The notes beneath the pieces are model-generated. The model had not been told where the DNA came from, ran no database searches, and saw only the letters and a program-made list of their open reading frames with translations. A stretch of 64,000 nt of DNA from assembly GCA_025526935.1 (NCBI GenBank), contig JAHLKD010000057.1:186001-250000 (forward strand). The letters run 5' to 3'. The DNA is from Cladochytrium replicatum. Lineage: Eukaryota; Chytridiomycota; Chytridiomycetes; Cladochytriales; Cladochytriaceae. A program made the position numbers and the translations under genes. Positions 46,132 through 57,522 of the stretch are shown piece by piece. How positions within the stretch are numbered: the first letter of the stretch is position 1; each line of letters begins with the position of its first letter.

Positions 46132-47191
46132 GCTGTATAAAAACACATTGTGAAACTTCCTAAAATGTTGTGTGACATAGACCGTGGATCAGCATCAAGA
46201 CGGTTTGGTAGACTTACGAGCTCAATGGAGGGTCACGAAGACAGAATTAAGATTCACCTCCCAGAGCACTATCAGGGCGTCCGCATTGCAGAGCTTGGTC
46301 GGTTGAAGTGTGATATAGTAAAACAAGAGTCTAGATCATTTAACAATACATTTATTTCACTCTTTTTCTCTTTATCAATAAGATGGCTTAAAAGAACTAT
46401 TGACTATCTCAGAGTTTCAAGGTGCAATTCTTGGATAGATTCTTTTGAGGTATCAGAGAACTCTCATTGCGCTGATCAGACAGCTATCATCTCTGGAATC
46501 AGATAAAGAATTGTCATATAGTGTTATGGTCATTGTATCTATTTCCCCATCTTTTTTTGAACTTCAATAATCATATTAGTATTTTTCTTGCAGATAATGA
46601 ATAGCATTCACTCACTTCTGTGCTTTACCTGTACTATTTGTCTGGTCGAATATAAGATGTCCTCAAGAGGTTTAAGCTTATTATGTCGGTTAGCTGGTCA
46701 AGTATATTGAACACGCGACCAAAGCACAGACCCTTGTATTTGAAGAAGTCATCAAATTCAAAACAACTAAATAGCGCTTTGGACTCAGTGACTACTAATG
46801 TCAGCAAGATAACACCTGTATGTATCATCGAGAAATACTATGGTATCTTTTGGTAGTGAATTCAAATTATATAAAATTGATCGAGATTTGCTCCAGAATA
46901 CCACCAAGAGCATCATATATTTTGCTTATCTTCAAAGCAATCCAGAAGCAAAAGAGGAAATTTCATACTCCCTTGCTAGAAAAGGACCAGAATTTGGTGG
47001 TCACCTATTATTTTCTGTTTAGCAAAAGCGAATGATGGTCTGTTTCCCACGAGCCACATCGTGCGCCATCCACGTGCACATAATAGAGTTTTTCTTTCCT
47101 TCTCACCAGCCATTTGCTCCTTCATTCCTGCTCCAACTACGCTTACGCTCACCAGCCCCCACTTTCTCTTCTCCGTTAACCTTTAGCCAAG
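46132..47191. other. AT-rich gap with possible element debris
   Basis: Only short frames occur: one at 46150-46506 (SMEGHEDRIKIHLPEHYQGV) and one at 46840-47022 (FKLYKIDRDLLQNTTKSII, then ISYSLARKGPEFGGHLLFSV). The second is protein-like and may be a relic of a transposon or gene. 47080-47190 is CT-rich and is probably the RPS13 promoter and leader. Confidence 0.35.
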
Positions 47192-48057
47192 ATGGGTCGT
47201 ATGGTAGGCGATCGAATGCTCAAATCGCCTCATTTCTGATCTTATTTTCTCTTTCTATTCATCAGCACGCTCCTGGAAAGGGTATTGCCTCGTCGGCATT
47301 GCCTTACCGCCGCACTCCCCCGAGCTGGTTGAAGACCACTCCCGAGGAGGTTATCGAGCACATCTGCAAGCTTGCCAAGAAGGGTCTGTCCCCCTCCAAT
47401 ATCGGTGTCATCCTCAGGTAAGTAATGTTCTGAGTGTTAGTGGAACGATTGTGGAAGCCGGTCGTGCCTACCTGTGGTGTCCGGTAACGGAGAGCTTGCC
47501 TGGGAACATCGCACTGGGAGTTTACTCCCATGTATCCTTTACGAGCACGTTGTTGTATCAACTGTGCTGGAGGGGTGTTCCATATTTTTGCTCATAGCCA
47601 CTTTGGTAAACGCCCTTACGTGCTTGACGCTATCCGTTACCCTGGCGAGGAACGTGAAAAGCTGAGCATCAGAAGATTCACGTCGACTCTTGCGTTTGGT
47701 TCATAGGGACTCTCACGGTATTGCTCAGGTGAAGAATGTCACTGGTAACAAGATCCTCCGTATCTTGAAGTCCAACGGCTTGGCCCCCGAGATCCCTGAG
47801 GACCTCTACCACTTGATCAAGAAGGCCGTGGCCGTCCGCAAGCACTTGGAGCGCAACCGCAAGGACTGCGACTCTAAGTTTCGCTTGATTTTGATCGAGT
47901 CGCGTATCCACCGTCTCGCTCGCTACTACAAGACCGCTGGCCAGCTCCCTCCCAACTGGAAGTAGTGAGTGCCTCTTTGGATTGCGTATTCAAATCAATT
48001 GCTGATCATCGCTATTTCCACAGCGAGTCTGCCACCGCCTCTGCCCTCGTTGCTTAA
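47192..48057 (+). CDS. RPS13: 40S ribosomal protein S13 (uS15)
   Basis: Exons 47192..47203, 47266..47417, 47707..47964 and 48024..48057 encode 151 residues, exactly the eukaryotic uS15 length. The protein binds 18S rRNA helix 22 in the small subunit. [80 protein letters not shown] and the ending [11 protein letters not shown] are almost invariant in eukaryotes. The first exon contains only the four codons MGRM, a split seen in other ribosomal protein genes. Codon use is C/G-ending in third positions, as expected of a highly expressed gene. The second intron (289 nt) is far longer than its neighbours and is described separately. Confidence 0.98.
47418..47706 (+). other. Long structured intron 2 of RPS13, possible host of a non-coding RNA
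   Basis: The 289-nt intron has a GTAAGT donor. It holds a perfect hairpin TGGGAG-TTTA-CTCCCA (47515-47530) and an outer 9-bp pairing of GGTAACGGA (47483-47491) with TCCGTTACC (47633-47641), which would enclose about 140 nt. RPS13 introns of animals carry snoRNA U14, but no box C (RUGAUGA) was found here, so a C/D snoRNA is not supported. A structured regulatory element or an H/ACA-like RNA remains possible. Confidence 0.35.
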
Positions 48058-48452
48058 ACAGACTTGTGCACTTAGTAAAAATGAATATATCTTCATGTTC
48101 ACATTCAACTGTGCAATCGTTCGAATTTTAAGGTCCCACAATTCCATTTTCCAATTCTGTCATAACTTCGCCATGGAGCGCCGCAGATCCAGACAGCATT
48201 CTGAGAAGGAAAGCCTCCTTATCATCCATTTCAATACTTGGAAGATAAAACCACAACCAACCCCAGTGCCCCCCAATAAGTTCCGCGCCTCTCATCCCTC
48301 CCGACTTTTCGAAACGCACTCGTCCCTGTGCCCTGTGCGTGGTGGTGGCGTTCACCGGCTTGGCTGCGTATTAGACCTTCGTGTGAATCACCGCAGAAGA
48401 ATAACAACCCAGATCTCCAACAAGCACTAAAACCACATTCAACTCGACTGTC
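48058..48452. promoter_or_regulatory. RPS13 3' end and OAT promoter region
   Basis: No gene was seen in these 395 bp. AAAATGAATAT at 48077 may serve as RPS13 poly(A) signal. The rest is C/A-rich and precedes the OAT start. Confidence 0.35.
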
Positions 48453-50010
48453 ATGCTCACCAAGCTGGCTAACGGCTCGCAATCCGGCTCGGAAATGAAC
48501 GGCCACTCGACGCCCCAGAATGAAGGAACACAAGTGTCAAAGGAACTGACAAGTGAGCAAATCATGGAGAAAGAGCACGACTTCAGTGCACACAAGTACG
48601 TGTTATGTTAATATGCACTTGTTATCGCCTTCCTGGGACCAACTAACAAAACGTGTGCTGTTGACAGCTATCACCCGCTCCCGGTTGTATTTAGTCGGGC
48701 ACAAGGTGTGTACGTGTGGGATCCCGAAGGCCGAAGATATCTCGATTTCCTCTCCGCATACTCTGCTGTCAACCAGGGCCACTGTCACCCAAAGATCATC
48801 GCCGCCCTCACTGAGCAAGCGAGCAAGCTCACGCTCTCCTCGCGCGCATTCTACAATGACGCCTTTGGCCCGTATGCCGAGTACGTCACGAAATACTTTG
48901 GCTACGAGATGATGCTACCCATGAACACGGGCGCAGAGGCCGTCGAGACCGCGCTCAAGCTCGCGAGAAAATGGGCGTATGTGAAGAAGGGGGTCGCGGA
49001 GAACAATGCGATAATCCTTGCGTGTGCGAACAACTTCCATGGACGCACGATTGCGGTGATTTCGATGTCGACGGACCCGTCTGCAACGTCTGGGTTTGGG
49101 CCTTTCTTACCAAGAGCCGGGTCGGTGTGTCCTTCCACCGGACGCTCGATCAGGCACGGTAACTTGGAGGACTTGGAAGCCGCGTTCCGAGCTCACGGTC
49201 AAAACGTCGCTGGGTTCTTGGTCGAGCCGATCCAGGGAGAAGCAGGGTAAAGGTCACCTCAGCACAAAACTTGGTGTTGCCAAAACTGACACTTTTGAAT
49301 TTGCAGAATCGTGGTCCCCGAAGATGGCTACCTCTCCAAATGCTACGAACTCTGCCGAAAATACAACGCCCTCTTTATTGCCGACGAGGTTCAGACCGGT
49401 CTCGGACGCACGGGAAAGCTCCTCGCATGCGACCACGACGGGGTTAAACCCGACGTGCTGATCCTCGGCAAAGCGCTCTCGGGCGGCGTGTACCCCGTCT
49501 CAGCGGTCCTCTCGAGCAAAGACGTGATGCTCACGATTCGACCCGGCGAGCACGGCTCGACGTTCGGTGGCAACCCTCTTGGCGCCGCGGTCGCCGTCGC
49601 AGCGCTCACAGCCCTGAAGGACGAAAACATGACCGAGAACGCCGAGAGGCTTGGGAAAATGTTCAGGGAGGGCGTTAGGAAGATCAACAGCCCGCTTGTT
49701 GCGGAGGTGCGGGGGAAGGGGCTGTTGAACGCGGTCGTGATTGACGAGAGCAAGTTTGACAAGACGGCTTGGGAGGTGTGTCTTTTGATGAAGCATTATG
49801 GAGTGTTGGCGAAACCGACACACCAGAACATCATTCGCATGGTGAGTGCGCTGCGAATTTGGTGTGAGCTGTGCTGATATGGTTTATTTTCAGGCACCCC
49901 CGCTTTGCATTACGGAGGAGCAGGTGTTGGAAGCTGTTGCGGTGATTGAACGTGTGCTGCGAGAGATTCCGTCGATGAGTCGCAAGGATATCCCTGGGAT
50001 CGAGCTGTGA
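48453..50010 (+). CDS. OAT: Ornithine aminotransferase
   Basis: Exons 48453..48595, 48668..49246, 49307..49841 and 49894..50010 encode 457 residues. The PLP enzyme moves the delta-amino group of ornithine to 2-oxoglutarate to give glutamate semialdehyde, the step from arginine breakdown to proline (yeast Car2). Family motifs are complete: [99 protein letters not shown] (PLP lysine in GKAL) and [10 protein letters not shown]. There is no mitochondrial presequence: the 45-residue N-terminus is Ser/Gln/Glu-rich. A cytosolic enzyme as in yeast is therefore likely. Third positions are GC-rich. Confidence 0.97.
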
Positions 50011-50238
50011 GGACCGTTCGCTTGCTCATGCTTGATGATATAGTTTTTATTTGAGCTTCCGTAGTTATTTCAGGAGAAATGATAAACACCTTTGGTTTCC
50101 CTATATCATTATGGATATCACTATTGATTTTGGTTTCTAGTTCGACCATACTTTATAAAGGGCAGCTTGATTTTTGGAATCCTTTCCCAAACACAAATGG
50201 AATGAAATAGGTAGCTTCAGCTATAGACCTAATATGTA

Positions 50239-50320
50239 ATGAGGAGGAGCTCGTTCATTCTGAGTATTAACGCATCTATATGAGGAGGAGCTCGTTCATT
50301 CTGAGTATTAACGCATCTAT
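50239..50320. repeat. Perfect 41-bp tandem duplication
   Basis: Bases 50239-50279 and 50280-50320 are identical (each begins ATGAGGAGGAGCTC and ends GCATCTAT). The repeat sits between the convergent OAT and MAK16 genes, 3' of both stop codons, so it should affect only UTRs. Perfect identity points to a very recent slip or to an assembly artefact. Confidence 0.9.
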
Positions 50321-50397
50321 ACTTTCTTGGGCGACAAAGCCCACAATGTACAACCAGATGGGATGATAACGCAATGCGACACTGATACCTTGGACAA

Positions 50398-51801
50398 TCA
50401 CCAGTTCATTGATTGGGACGACTGCGCAGGCTCGGTCTCGTGCTCGTACTCGACGTTTAGGTGAGCTTTTTCTGCGATAAAATTGATCAGCAATCAAAAC
50501 TAACCCAAGACAGTAGATCTCACTTCCACGCTTTCCTGTCGATGGTCCAGGCTTCTTCGAATCCAATGCTTTCCGCTTCATTCCTGCTCTTGCATTCCCT
50601 TGTGGTCGGATATCCGCATCATCGTCGCTGTCGTCGTCATCACTATCAACAAAGTCGAAACCCTTCTTTGCCTTTCCGCGGTTCTTGCTCGGTACTCGGA
50701 GTCCAAGGTCCTCAAGGTCACCTTCATCTTCTTCGTCCGTGCTCACATCAGAAACAAACTCCCGGTCGAGCTGACAAGAATAAATAAAGATTAGCGTCCT
50801 CATCAAACCAGAATTATCAAGTACCAACCATGTCGTCATCCCCATCCATCTCCATCTCCATCTCCTCCTCATCCTCCATCTCTTCCTCCTCTTCGGCTTC
50901 CTCATCCACCTCCTCCTCGTCCTCGATCTGATCCAAAGCTTTCGCAAACGCCTCCTGCGACTCGTTCACGATACCATCGCCATACAAACCCTTCTTCAAT
51001 CGCTCAAGAAGCTCTTTCTCGATACTGTGCTCCAGCCGCGCGGCTTTCTCGGCTTTGGCTTCCCGCGACGCCTCTCTCCGGTCCAGCTTTTTCTTCACGG
51101 TGGTGATCTTTGTCCCCGTGCCGCGAAGTTTGAGCCGACGCATGCGGATCAGGTATTGTGTGATTTTGGTGAGACGTTGTTTGTTTTTGTGGATCATGAA
51201 TTTAGGCCAGAACTCCAGCTCTTTGTCGATCTGGATTCAGAAGGTGTGAGTGGCGGGGTTTGAAAAGGGGAGGTTAGAGATGTTTAAAGAGCAGACCTGT
51301 TCCAAGGCGGTAGCGTAGTTTTTGGAGAGTTTGATCTTCTCCCAGAGTTTCGCGGGGGAGTGTGCTCGCTCGACGGTTTTAACGTACAGGTAGACGACAC
51401 CTACGCAATGATGTAAGAACACATGAGCACTTGGTTCCATCAACACAATCCGCGCTTTATTGTCGCTGGCAATATGAGCTGTGCTCTCTTTTCGAACGTA
51501 CCGTCAATTTCTTTTATGGTAGCGTACCGACTGTTCGCGAGCGGGCATGACTGGCGATTGCACAATCCTGTGACGTTGAACTCATTCCGACAGAAATCTT
51601 GTGTTGCCGTTCTAGTAGAAATGCGGAATGGTTTTAAAAAAATGGTATTCTAACGATATTTTGACTTACTGGACTTTGAATGAGCAGAAGTGGTTGTTGA
51701 TTACGTTCCATATAATCTATAGGAACATAATGATGCGGTTTTTTTTAGAGAGATTGGCAAGGCGAACGGTGCCCTTCACTGTGCTTCACCTCGTCGTTCA
51801 T
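50398..51801 (-). CDS. MAK16: Ribosome biogenesis factor MAK16
   Basis: Exons (minus) 51801..51790, 51716..51670, 51611..51502, 51400..51297, 51230..50829, 50770..50524 and 50465..50398 give 329 residues. Mak16 acts with Rpf1 and others in early 60S assembly in the nucleolus. The N-terminal four-residue exon MNDE leads into [15 protein letters not shown], then [20 protein letters not shown] with the Cys residues of the metal-binding site. [20 protein letters not shown] and [20 protein letters not shown] follow, then a charged [14 protein letters not shown] region, and a long acidic tract of Glu/Asp. The last exon restores the frame to [14 protein letters not shown] and ends NW. The order is as in yeast and animal Mak16. 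The N-terminal micro-exon is supported by frame and by the family start. Confidence 0.93.
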
Positions 51802-53255
51802 CTTGAAAGAAAAGGAGCGGGAATCTGACAGGTCACCTGATGAGTGTAAGCCACCCGAGTATTTGTGAGTATTTGTGTTTTGATTTTTTGATTTGTTGAT
51901 TGATACCAGGCTTCAGCATCAATGAGGGGTGGCGGTAGGCTGGTAGCTAAAGATCTTGTGCCGCTCTTGATTTTGATATTACTTCAATCTCGTGCTCAGT
52001 GAACATCACCCGCAAAATTTGAGCATTACAGCACTGGCGAGTTAACCATTTATTTGAAGACCATCGTTAGCAACAGCCATAGCATTAATTCCACGAAGCT
52101 CACACTTGTGATTCAGCTTCGGGATGTTCTACCAAAGGCATCACGATCGTTATAGTAACGTTGTCCGATTGACAAATGAGATTTCATTGATGATGTTGAT
52201 GATTGTACAACGGGCCAAGGACGGAGTGTGATGCGTATCAAGTCTACACGTCGGGAAGCGATGGAATCCTTCTAACCGGTAAATATTCCATCATTTACAT
52301 CATCACATAAAAAGAGTTTACGTGGTCGCGCCAAGGGGCAACTATGCTGCACTTCAGGGCACGATGCACTCTTGCTCATACCCCACTGGCATGTTCCAAG
52401 CGAGTGCAGTGACAGACAGTTTAGGCTGAACCTTAAATTTAAGGTGGCACCTGGCCTGCATCGACACGACAAAGAGTTTTACCCTCACAACCAAGCTCTA
52501 CACCGAAAATAACACGGATTCGGGTACGCTGATCAAGATCGTGCAAGTGTACACCAAAAACGGCAAGTCCGTGCCCGCGACCACCTTGACCAAGAGCACG
52601 TGCAGCAGTGGAAAGTACTGGAGCATCTCCGGTGGGTTCCCGGCGTTGTCCAAGGGTCTGGATCTCGGGCAGTTCACGATCTTCTCGTTCAGGGGAAGTG
52701 GTTGGGCCAGCACGCCGTGGTTGGACGGGGTTCAGCGGGACCACGTTATTGAAGCTGTCACGGTATAACAATATCATAGTATTTTATAGTAATAATTATC
52801 CCATTTTCCCGTTTCTGTTTTCCAATGAGATGCGAATTTGCCTGTCCCCTGTGATCTGATTGGCTGATCGACCCCTCAGCCTCACCCGGTGTTGTTGTTG
52901 TTGGTGTGTGTCTCGACAGAAGCGAAAAGCCGTTGGAACTCTGCCCAGGGCATAAGCACTGCAGAAAGCAGAAACTACGTCCTACCGCTCTTAAACCACC
53001 CGTCGTTTTCGTTGCCCGCTTGTCGGCTCAACCAACCCGGTATGCACTCGACCACTGGGTGGTCGCACTTCGTTGTCTCGCATTTGGGTTCCCGGTGCTC
53101 CTTCCCTGTCGTCGAGCTTTGTATATCATTCAATATTGGATATTTAACTGACGCTGTTGGAACCGTTCGTCTCTCTCACTACAGGTGCCACCCCATACTC
53201 GACTCTTACCCGATTGGCATTGACGAAAGTCCGTTATCTCGTTAACTGACGCACG
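51802..53255. other. Gap upstream of the G-beta gene, with one orphan open frame
   Basis: No intact gene was found. On the plus strand 52446-52768 is open and protein-like (LYTENNTDSGTLIKIVQVYT, then SGKYWSISGGFPALSKGLDL, FSFRGSGWASTPWLDG) but begins after a TGA with no ATG in frame. It might be the last exon of a small secreted-type gene, or a relic. 52860-53250 is the G-beta leader or promoter. 52272-52440 shows nothing. Confidence 0.35.
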
Positions 53256-54612
53256 ATGGGTGATATAGCCGAACGAATCGCAGCTGCGAGAAAGGAAGCT
53301 GAAGCTTTGAAGGAGAAGATTAAACAAAAGAGGGATGCCCTTGCCGACACCACTCGTACGTAATTTATAGAGCGGAACTATTTGTTCGGAAAAGGGTGGA
53401 ATATTGTCTGGAATGGTATTGTGGACAACTGGCAAGAGCATGACTCTACATTTGTGCTATTGCACTTTATGAGATGGTGGACTTAAAAATTTGGTCGCTG
53501 AGGCAGCATGGGGCATTTTGTTATCGACGAGGTTACTGACGCTCACCTTTCAGTCAAATCGGTCGCTGCCGAGCTGGAACCCCTTCCCAGGATAGTAATG
53601 AAGGTTCGCAAGACCCTGAAGGGTCACCTTGCAAAGATCTACGCCATGCACTGGGCTGCTGACAAACGGCATCTAGTGAGTGCTTCGCAAGACGGAAAGT
53701 TGATTGTCTGGGACGCATACACAACCAACAAAGTACACGCCATTCCACTCCGTTCCTCGTGGGTCATGACCTGCGCCTACGCCCCATCCGGGAGCTACGT
53801 TGCTTGTGGTGGTCTTGACAACATTTGCAGTATCTACAACCTGAAAACCCGGGAGGGAACCGTCAAAGTTGCCCGCGAGCTGTCCGCACACACGGGATAT
53901 CTTTCGTGCTGCCGATTCCTTTCTGACCGACAGATTCTTACCAGTTCCGGCGACATGAGCTGCATGTTGTGGGATATCGATGCTGGTATGAAGACACTCG
54001 AGTTCAACGACCACACTGGAGATGTCATGAGCTTGAGCTTGAGCCCCGACAAGAACATCTTCGTGTCGGGTGCGTGCGATGCTACCGCAAAGGTTTGGGA
54101 TATCCGTAGCGGTCGCTGCGTGCAGACTTTCACAGGACACGAATCCGATATCAATGCAGTCCAGTATGTTATTGACATATTTTCAAAAAGTTTGTGACCC
54201 CCATTGTCAATTTTTTTAGATTCTTCCCTAACGGCGATGCTTTCGGTACCGGTTCAGACGACGCATCGTGCAGGCTCTTCGACCTCCGAGCCGACAGGGA
54301 ACTCAACGCCTACACACACGACAATATCCTTTCCGGAATCACCAGCGTTGCGTTCTCCATCTCGGGTCGCTTGTTGTTCGCTGGATACGACGACTTCAAC
54401 TGCAATGTTTGGGACACGCTGAAGGGAGAGCGTGTGGGTGTCTTAGCTGCGCACGAGAACCGTGTGAGTTGCTTGGGAGTTAGCAGTGACGGTATGGCGC
54501 TTGCAACGGGTAGCTGGGACAGTATGTTGAAGGTATGTTGGAATATGTTTTTATTTTTTGGATTGAAAATGATTGACCACTGTTTTTTGTTTGTGTGCAG
54601 GTTTGGGCTTAG
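53256..54612 (+). CDS. Heterotrimeric G-protein beta subunit (7 WD repeats)
   Basis: Exons 53256..53355, 53554..54163, 54220..54532 and 54601..54612 encode 344 residues. G-beta pairs with G-gamma through an N-terminal coiled coil and couples receptors to effectors. That coiled coil is visible ([20 protein letters not shown]). The WD repeats follow in family order: [144 protein letters not shown] and [11 protein letters not shown]. The last exon encodes only VWA and the stop, an arrangement common in G-beta genes. The first intron (198 nt) is unusually long for this window. Confidence 0.96.
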
Positions 54613-56096
54613 ATTCTTTATGCCGTTGTATCGTTTTCTTTTGCAGATAAACCTGGGTGAAAATGGTTTATTTCCAATTTTACCGATCCTATCAGCACCT
54701 TATCTCGTTGAACTCCTTTACGAGAACATTCCCCATCCGATGATTAGACAGTTCCTACCCCATTTTTCTTCATGTAGGTTCATTTTCCCTTCGAAACTTT
54801 TGATACGATCCCTATGTCCGTCCCTCACTACATACTGTTGTTTTTTTTGTTTATTTTTCTTGCTGTGAGTGTTAGTTGGTGTGTTTGGTAAAGGAATTTA
54901 TGTTTGGTTTTGATTTTTCAAGCACCCTTCTTGTGTACTGCTCCTTCAACACGTCGAAGAATGAAGAGAAATCAGGAATGGGCTACAGTTCTCGATAAAC
55001 AGAACTTCTTTCGGTCGGCTTGTTGTTTCATCTTCGTTTTGTTGCTTTGTCCTTTTTCAGTGTATGTCACCTTTTCTTTTTTTACAGTGGGACGGCGAAG
55101 TGCAGATGTTCTTTAGACTTCTTCATGTTGTCACTTTATTTTTTTGGTCGTGAATGATAAATGACAGATAAATTTCATGACAGATCTACCAAAACTTTGT
55201 AATCTCCATATGGATGCACGTCATCAGCTTTGGTAGTTGGATTTCGTGAACTGCACCAGTGTCCTGTATTCATTCTGATCCTTTTCAAATTCCTTTCGAT
55301 CATGTTATTGCCCATCTTTTCAATAGCGAAGTGTGTTTTTTTTGCTTTGGAGAACATCGTCTTACATATCTTGCAAGTAACAGTGAACGATCTGAAGGTA
55401 GCGGATAGAAGCATACTGATAACAAAGGATCAGCTTAAAGAGATATTATGTTACCGCCATCATCAACCTTCAACCTTACAGTCAGCGTGGTCAAACAAAA
55501 ATATATACGCGTCAACAGATTGAGACGTTATCACCACCGCTCCAAATCATCGGCAATCAAGCGCTGCAAAAATCAATTTCACCTCCGATGAAGACACGTC
55601 GTTCACCAATGCGACTCGACTTCTGTTATTCATGCAGGAGTCGTCGCCGACTGACACCATCGGAATCCGTGGGACGTTCGCAGAGTTCCTGTTTAACAGC
55701 TGTCGTTAAACCCTTCAGAGACAGAAAATCAGATCTGTAAGATTTGGATGTTTAGATAAATGGGTTAAGGAATCTGTTCGATTGTCCTGCCGGATGCAGG
55801 GATGAAATGATAACCATCACGTCGATAGCAAGAAAACTTCGAAATTTACACTTCCTTTGTCTCTATATCCACTGATATGCAAATATCACCTGGCAATTCT
55901 GGGCAAACACCCAACTTGCAAATGCAGCTGCAACTGAAGTCTGTCGCAAATGGCAGAAGCTTCAACTCTTCCGACTATGTCGACATCATCGCCAACATCA
56001 GTGAAATGAAGCGGATCGGGCGGGCTGCCGACGGCACCGACAAGAAGCTCTGCATCCTGGACATCTCCAGTCTATCTGTTATGTTCAAGTAGTGTG
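54613..56096. other. Region without a supportable gene
   Basis: 54613-55170 is T-rich 3' sequence of the G-beta gene. On the minus strand 55414-55175 reads a basic frame with TCKICKTMFSKAKKTHFAIE and HPYGDYKVLVDLS; a CxxC is present but no complete zinc finger. On the plus strand 55570-55710 (FTSDEDTSFTNATRLLLFMQ) and 55877-56092 (MQISPGNSG..) are short open frames of unknown status. They could be exons of one unrecognised gene. Confidence 0.3.
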
Positions 56097-57240
56097 TTAT
56101 GTGCACGGTGACTGTAGTAATAGAGTCCTGTAACATTCATAATCCAACAAAACACAATCACCAAAAATGAGCAGTGAACACACTATTAGTGTGTAAATGG
56201 GTCCAAGGCCTTGATGATTTTTGGTGTATTTGTTTCTGAAGTAAATGGCGAATGACTCATGACCAAGCAGAGGAGGTTTTGTTTGAGCTGGCAGTGGTGC
56301 GGGAACCAATACAGTGCAGCCAAAGATAAAAGATGGAACATGGTTTGTTAACCAGATTCTACCTCTCCAGGGTCCAGAGATGAGTGGTACGTTGGTCTTG
56401 ATGTCACAGGCGTGTTTAAATGCTAGGTACCAAAAAGTCTGTGGGAGGTTGGCAGCCCAAAGGGAAAATTCTGCCGGTTGTGCCGATGATGGCAATTCTT
56501 TGTTCAGGAACACCATTCATCTGAGGTACGTAGGGAACACTGGGGTCGATGGTGATTCCTCTTGCACAGCAGAATTGTTGAAGGCGGAGCTGTTGAGTTT
56601 GTTGTTGTCGAATTGTATTGATAACAGTGATTGGATTGTCAGGGTGCTGAATGGATGCTGCATAACTGCCAACTGTGGTTATGGGATAGTACATGAAGTA
56701 TAGTGCCAGACATCCCTGCATTAAAGACACCATCCTGGAGTTACACCACAATCACAAGCTTGCTGGACATTTTGGTAATGCTCACCCCCAAGTTCTTTGA
56801 TTCTCGTGGCTATCTCTCTGTGCCTAAAGCACCTCATATTTACTCTGAAGCTTTTGCTGATGGATGAGTTACTTTTGAAATATATGATGACAATCTAAGT
56901 ATTATGGGAACCCTTGAAGCTATTCAACTAACCAAAACCACTTCTCAAATCCGAATTCAGATGAACGATCTTGGATTAGCTAGCTTGGATTCAAATTCCT
57001 TTGTCCTCCCAATGGTTTACTAACAGGCTCACACCAAGGAAATTCTTAACAGATTTGGTATGTCTGACAGAAATGACACTACACTCACACCACTTGATGT
57101 CGGACAAATTGAACCATGGAACAAAAACTACCGTCCTCTCCGTGAAGGAGAGGACATTCTTTCACCACCCAATTATCCTTACATGAGTTTAATTGGATCT
57201 TTCATTTACCTCGCTAACAAGCACTGAGAGAATTGATGGT
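56097..57240. mobile_element. Decayed LTR-retrotransposon fragments
   Basis: Minus strand 56751-56430 reads FCCARGITIDPSVPYVPQMN followed by GVPEQRIAIIG, the copia-type integrase pattern (E-x-S-x-P-x-x-PQ-x-NG-x-x-ER). 56516-56110 continues with FIFGCTVLVPAPL, resembling the region after the integrase core. Plus strand 56732-56790 reads ILELHHNHKLAGHFG, which resembles the zinc-binding end of a Ty3-type integrase. Plus 56877-57230 reads EIYDDNLSIMGTL (degenerate copia YVDD box), MNDLGLASL, and YPYMSLIGSFIYLANKH, the copia reverse transcriptase end. The frames have stops and shifts and the fragments point in opposite directions. This is a nest of dead copies, at least one of them copia, rather than one element. 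No LTRs were recognised. Confidence 0.7.
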
Positions 57241-57522
57241 GAGGGCATTTCTTTTAACGGAATTAACCTTTCAATCTCCAGTTTGCACAGCAACTCGGAG
57301 AAAATTTGTTTGTTGTGGTTTTTGGTGACAAAAAAACTTGGTTCACATTTATGGATTTGCTTCCTACTATCGCAACGCTTTGATAAATATGTGTGTCATC
57401 AGGCCACAAAAAAAAATGTGTTGTAAATAAAAAGCATAACGGGCATGGGGGATTTGGTGACCACCAAATGATTGTATGAAAAAACGGTCTGTACAACGAA
57501 AACGAACTCAAATAAGAACCCT

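Noticed and set aside
47532-47540. GTATCCTTT inside RPS13 intron 2, a perfect U12 donor match
   Set aside because: No matching U12 branch point with a 3' end at the right distance was found, and the intron has strong ordinary splice sites. Chance is the likely explanation.
47418-47706. C/D-box snoRNA U14 in RPS13 intron
   Set aside because: No box C (RUGAUGA) with a properly placed box D (CUGA) could be found on either strand.
50276-50947. Alternative end of MAK16 that runs into the 41-bp repeat
   Set aside because: That reading requires skipping an intron. Splicing at 50523/50466 restores the acidic family tail and a stop at 50398.
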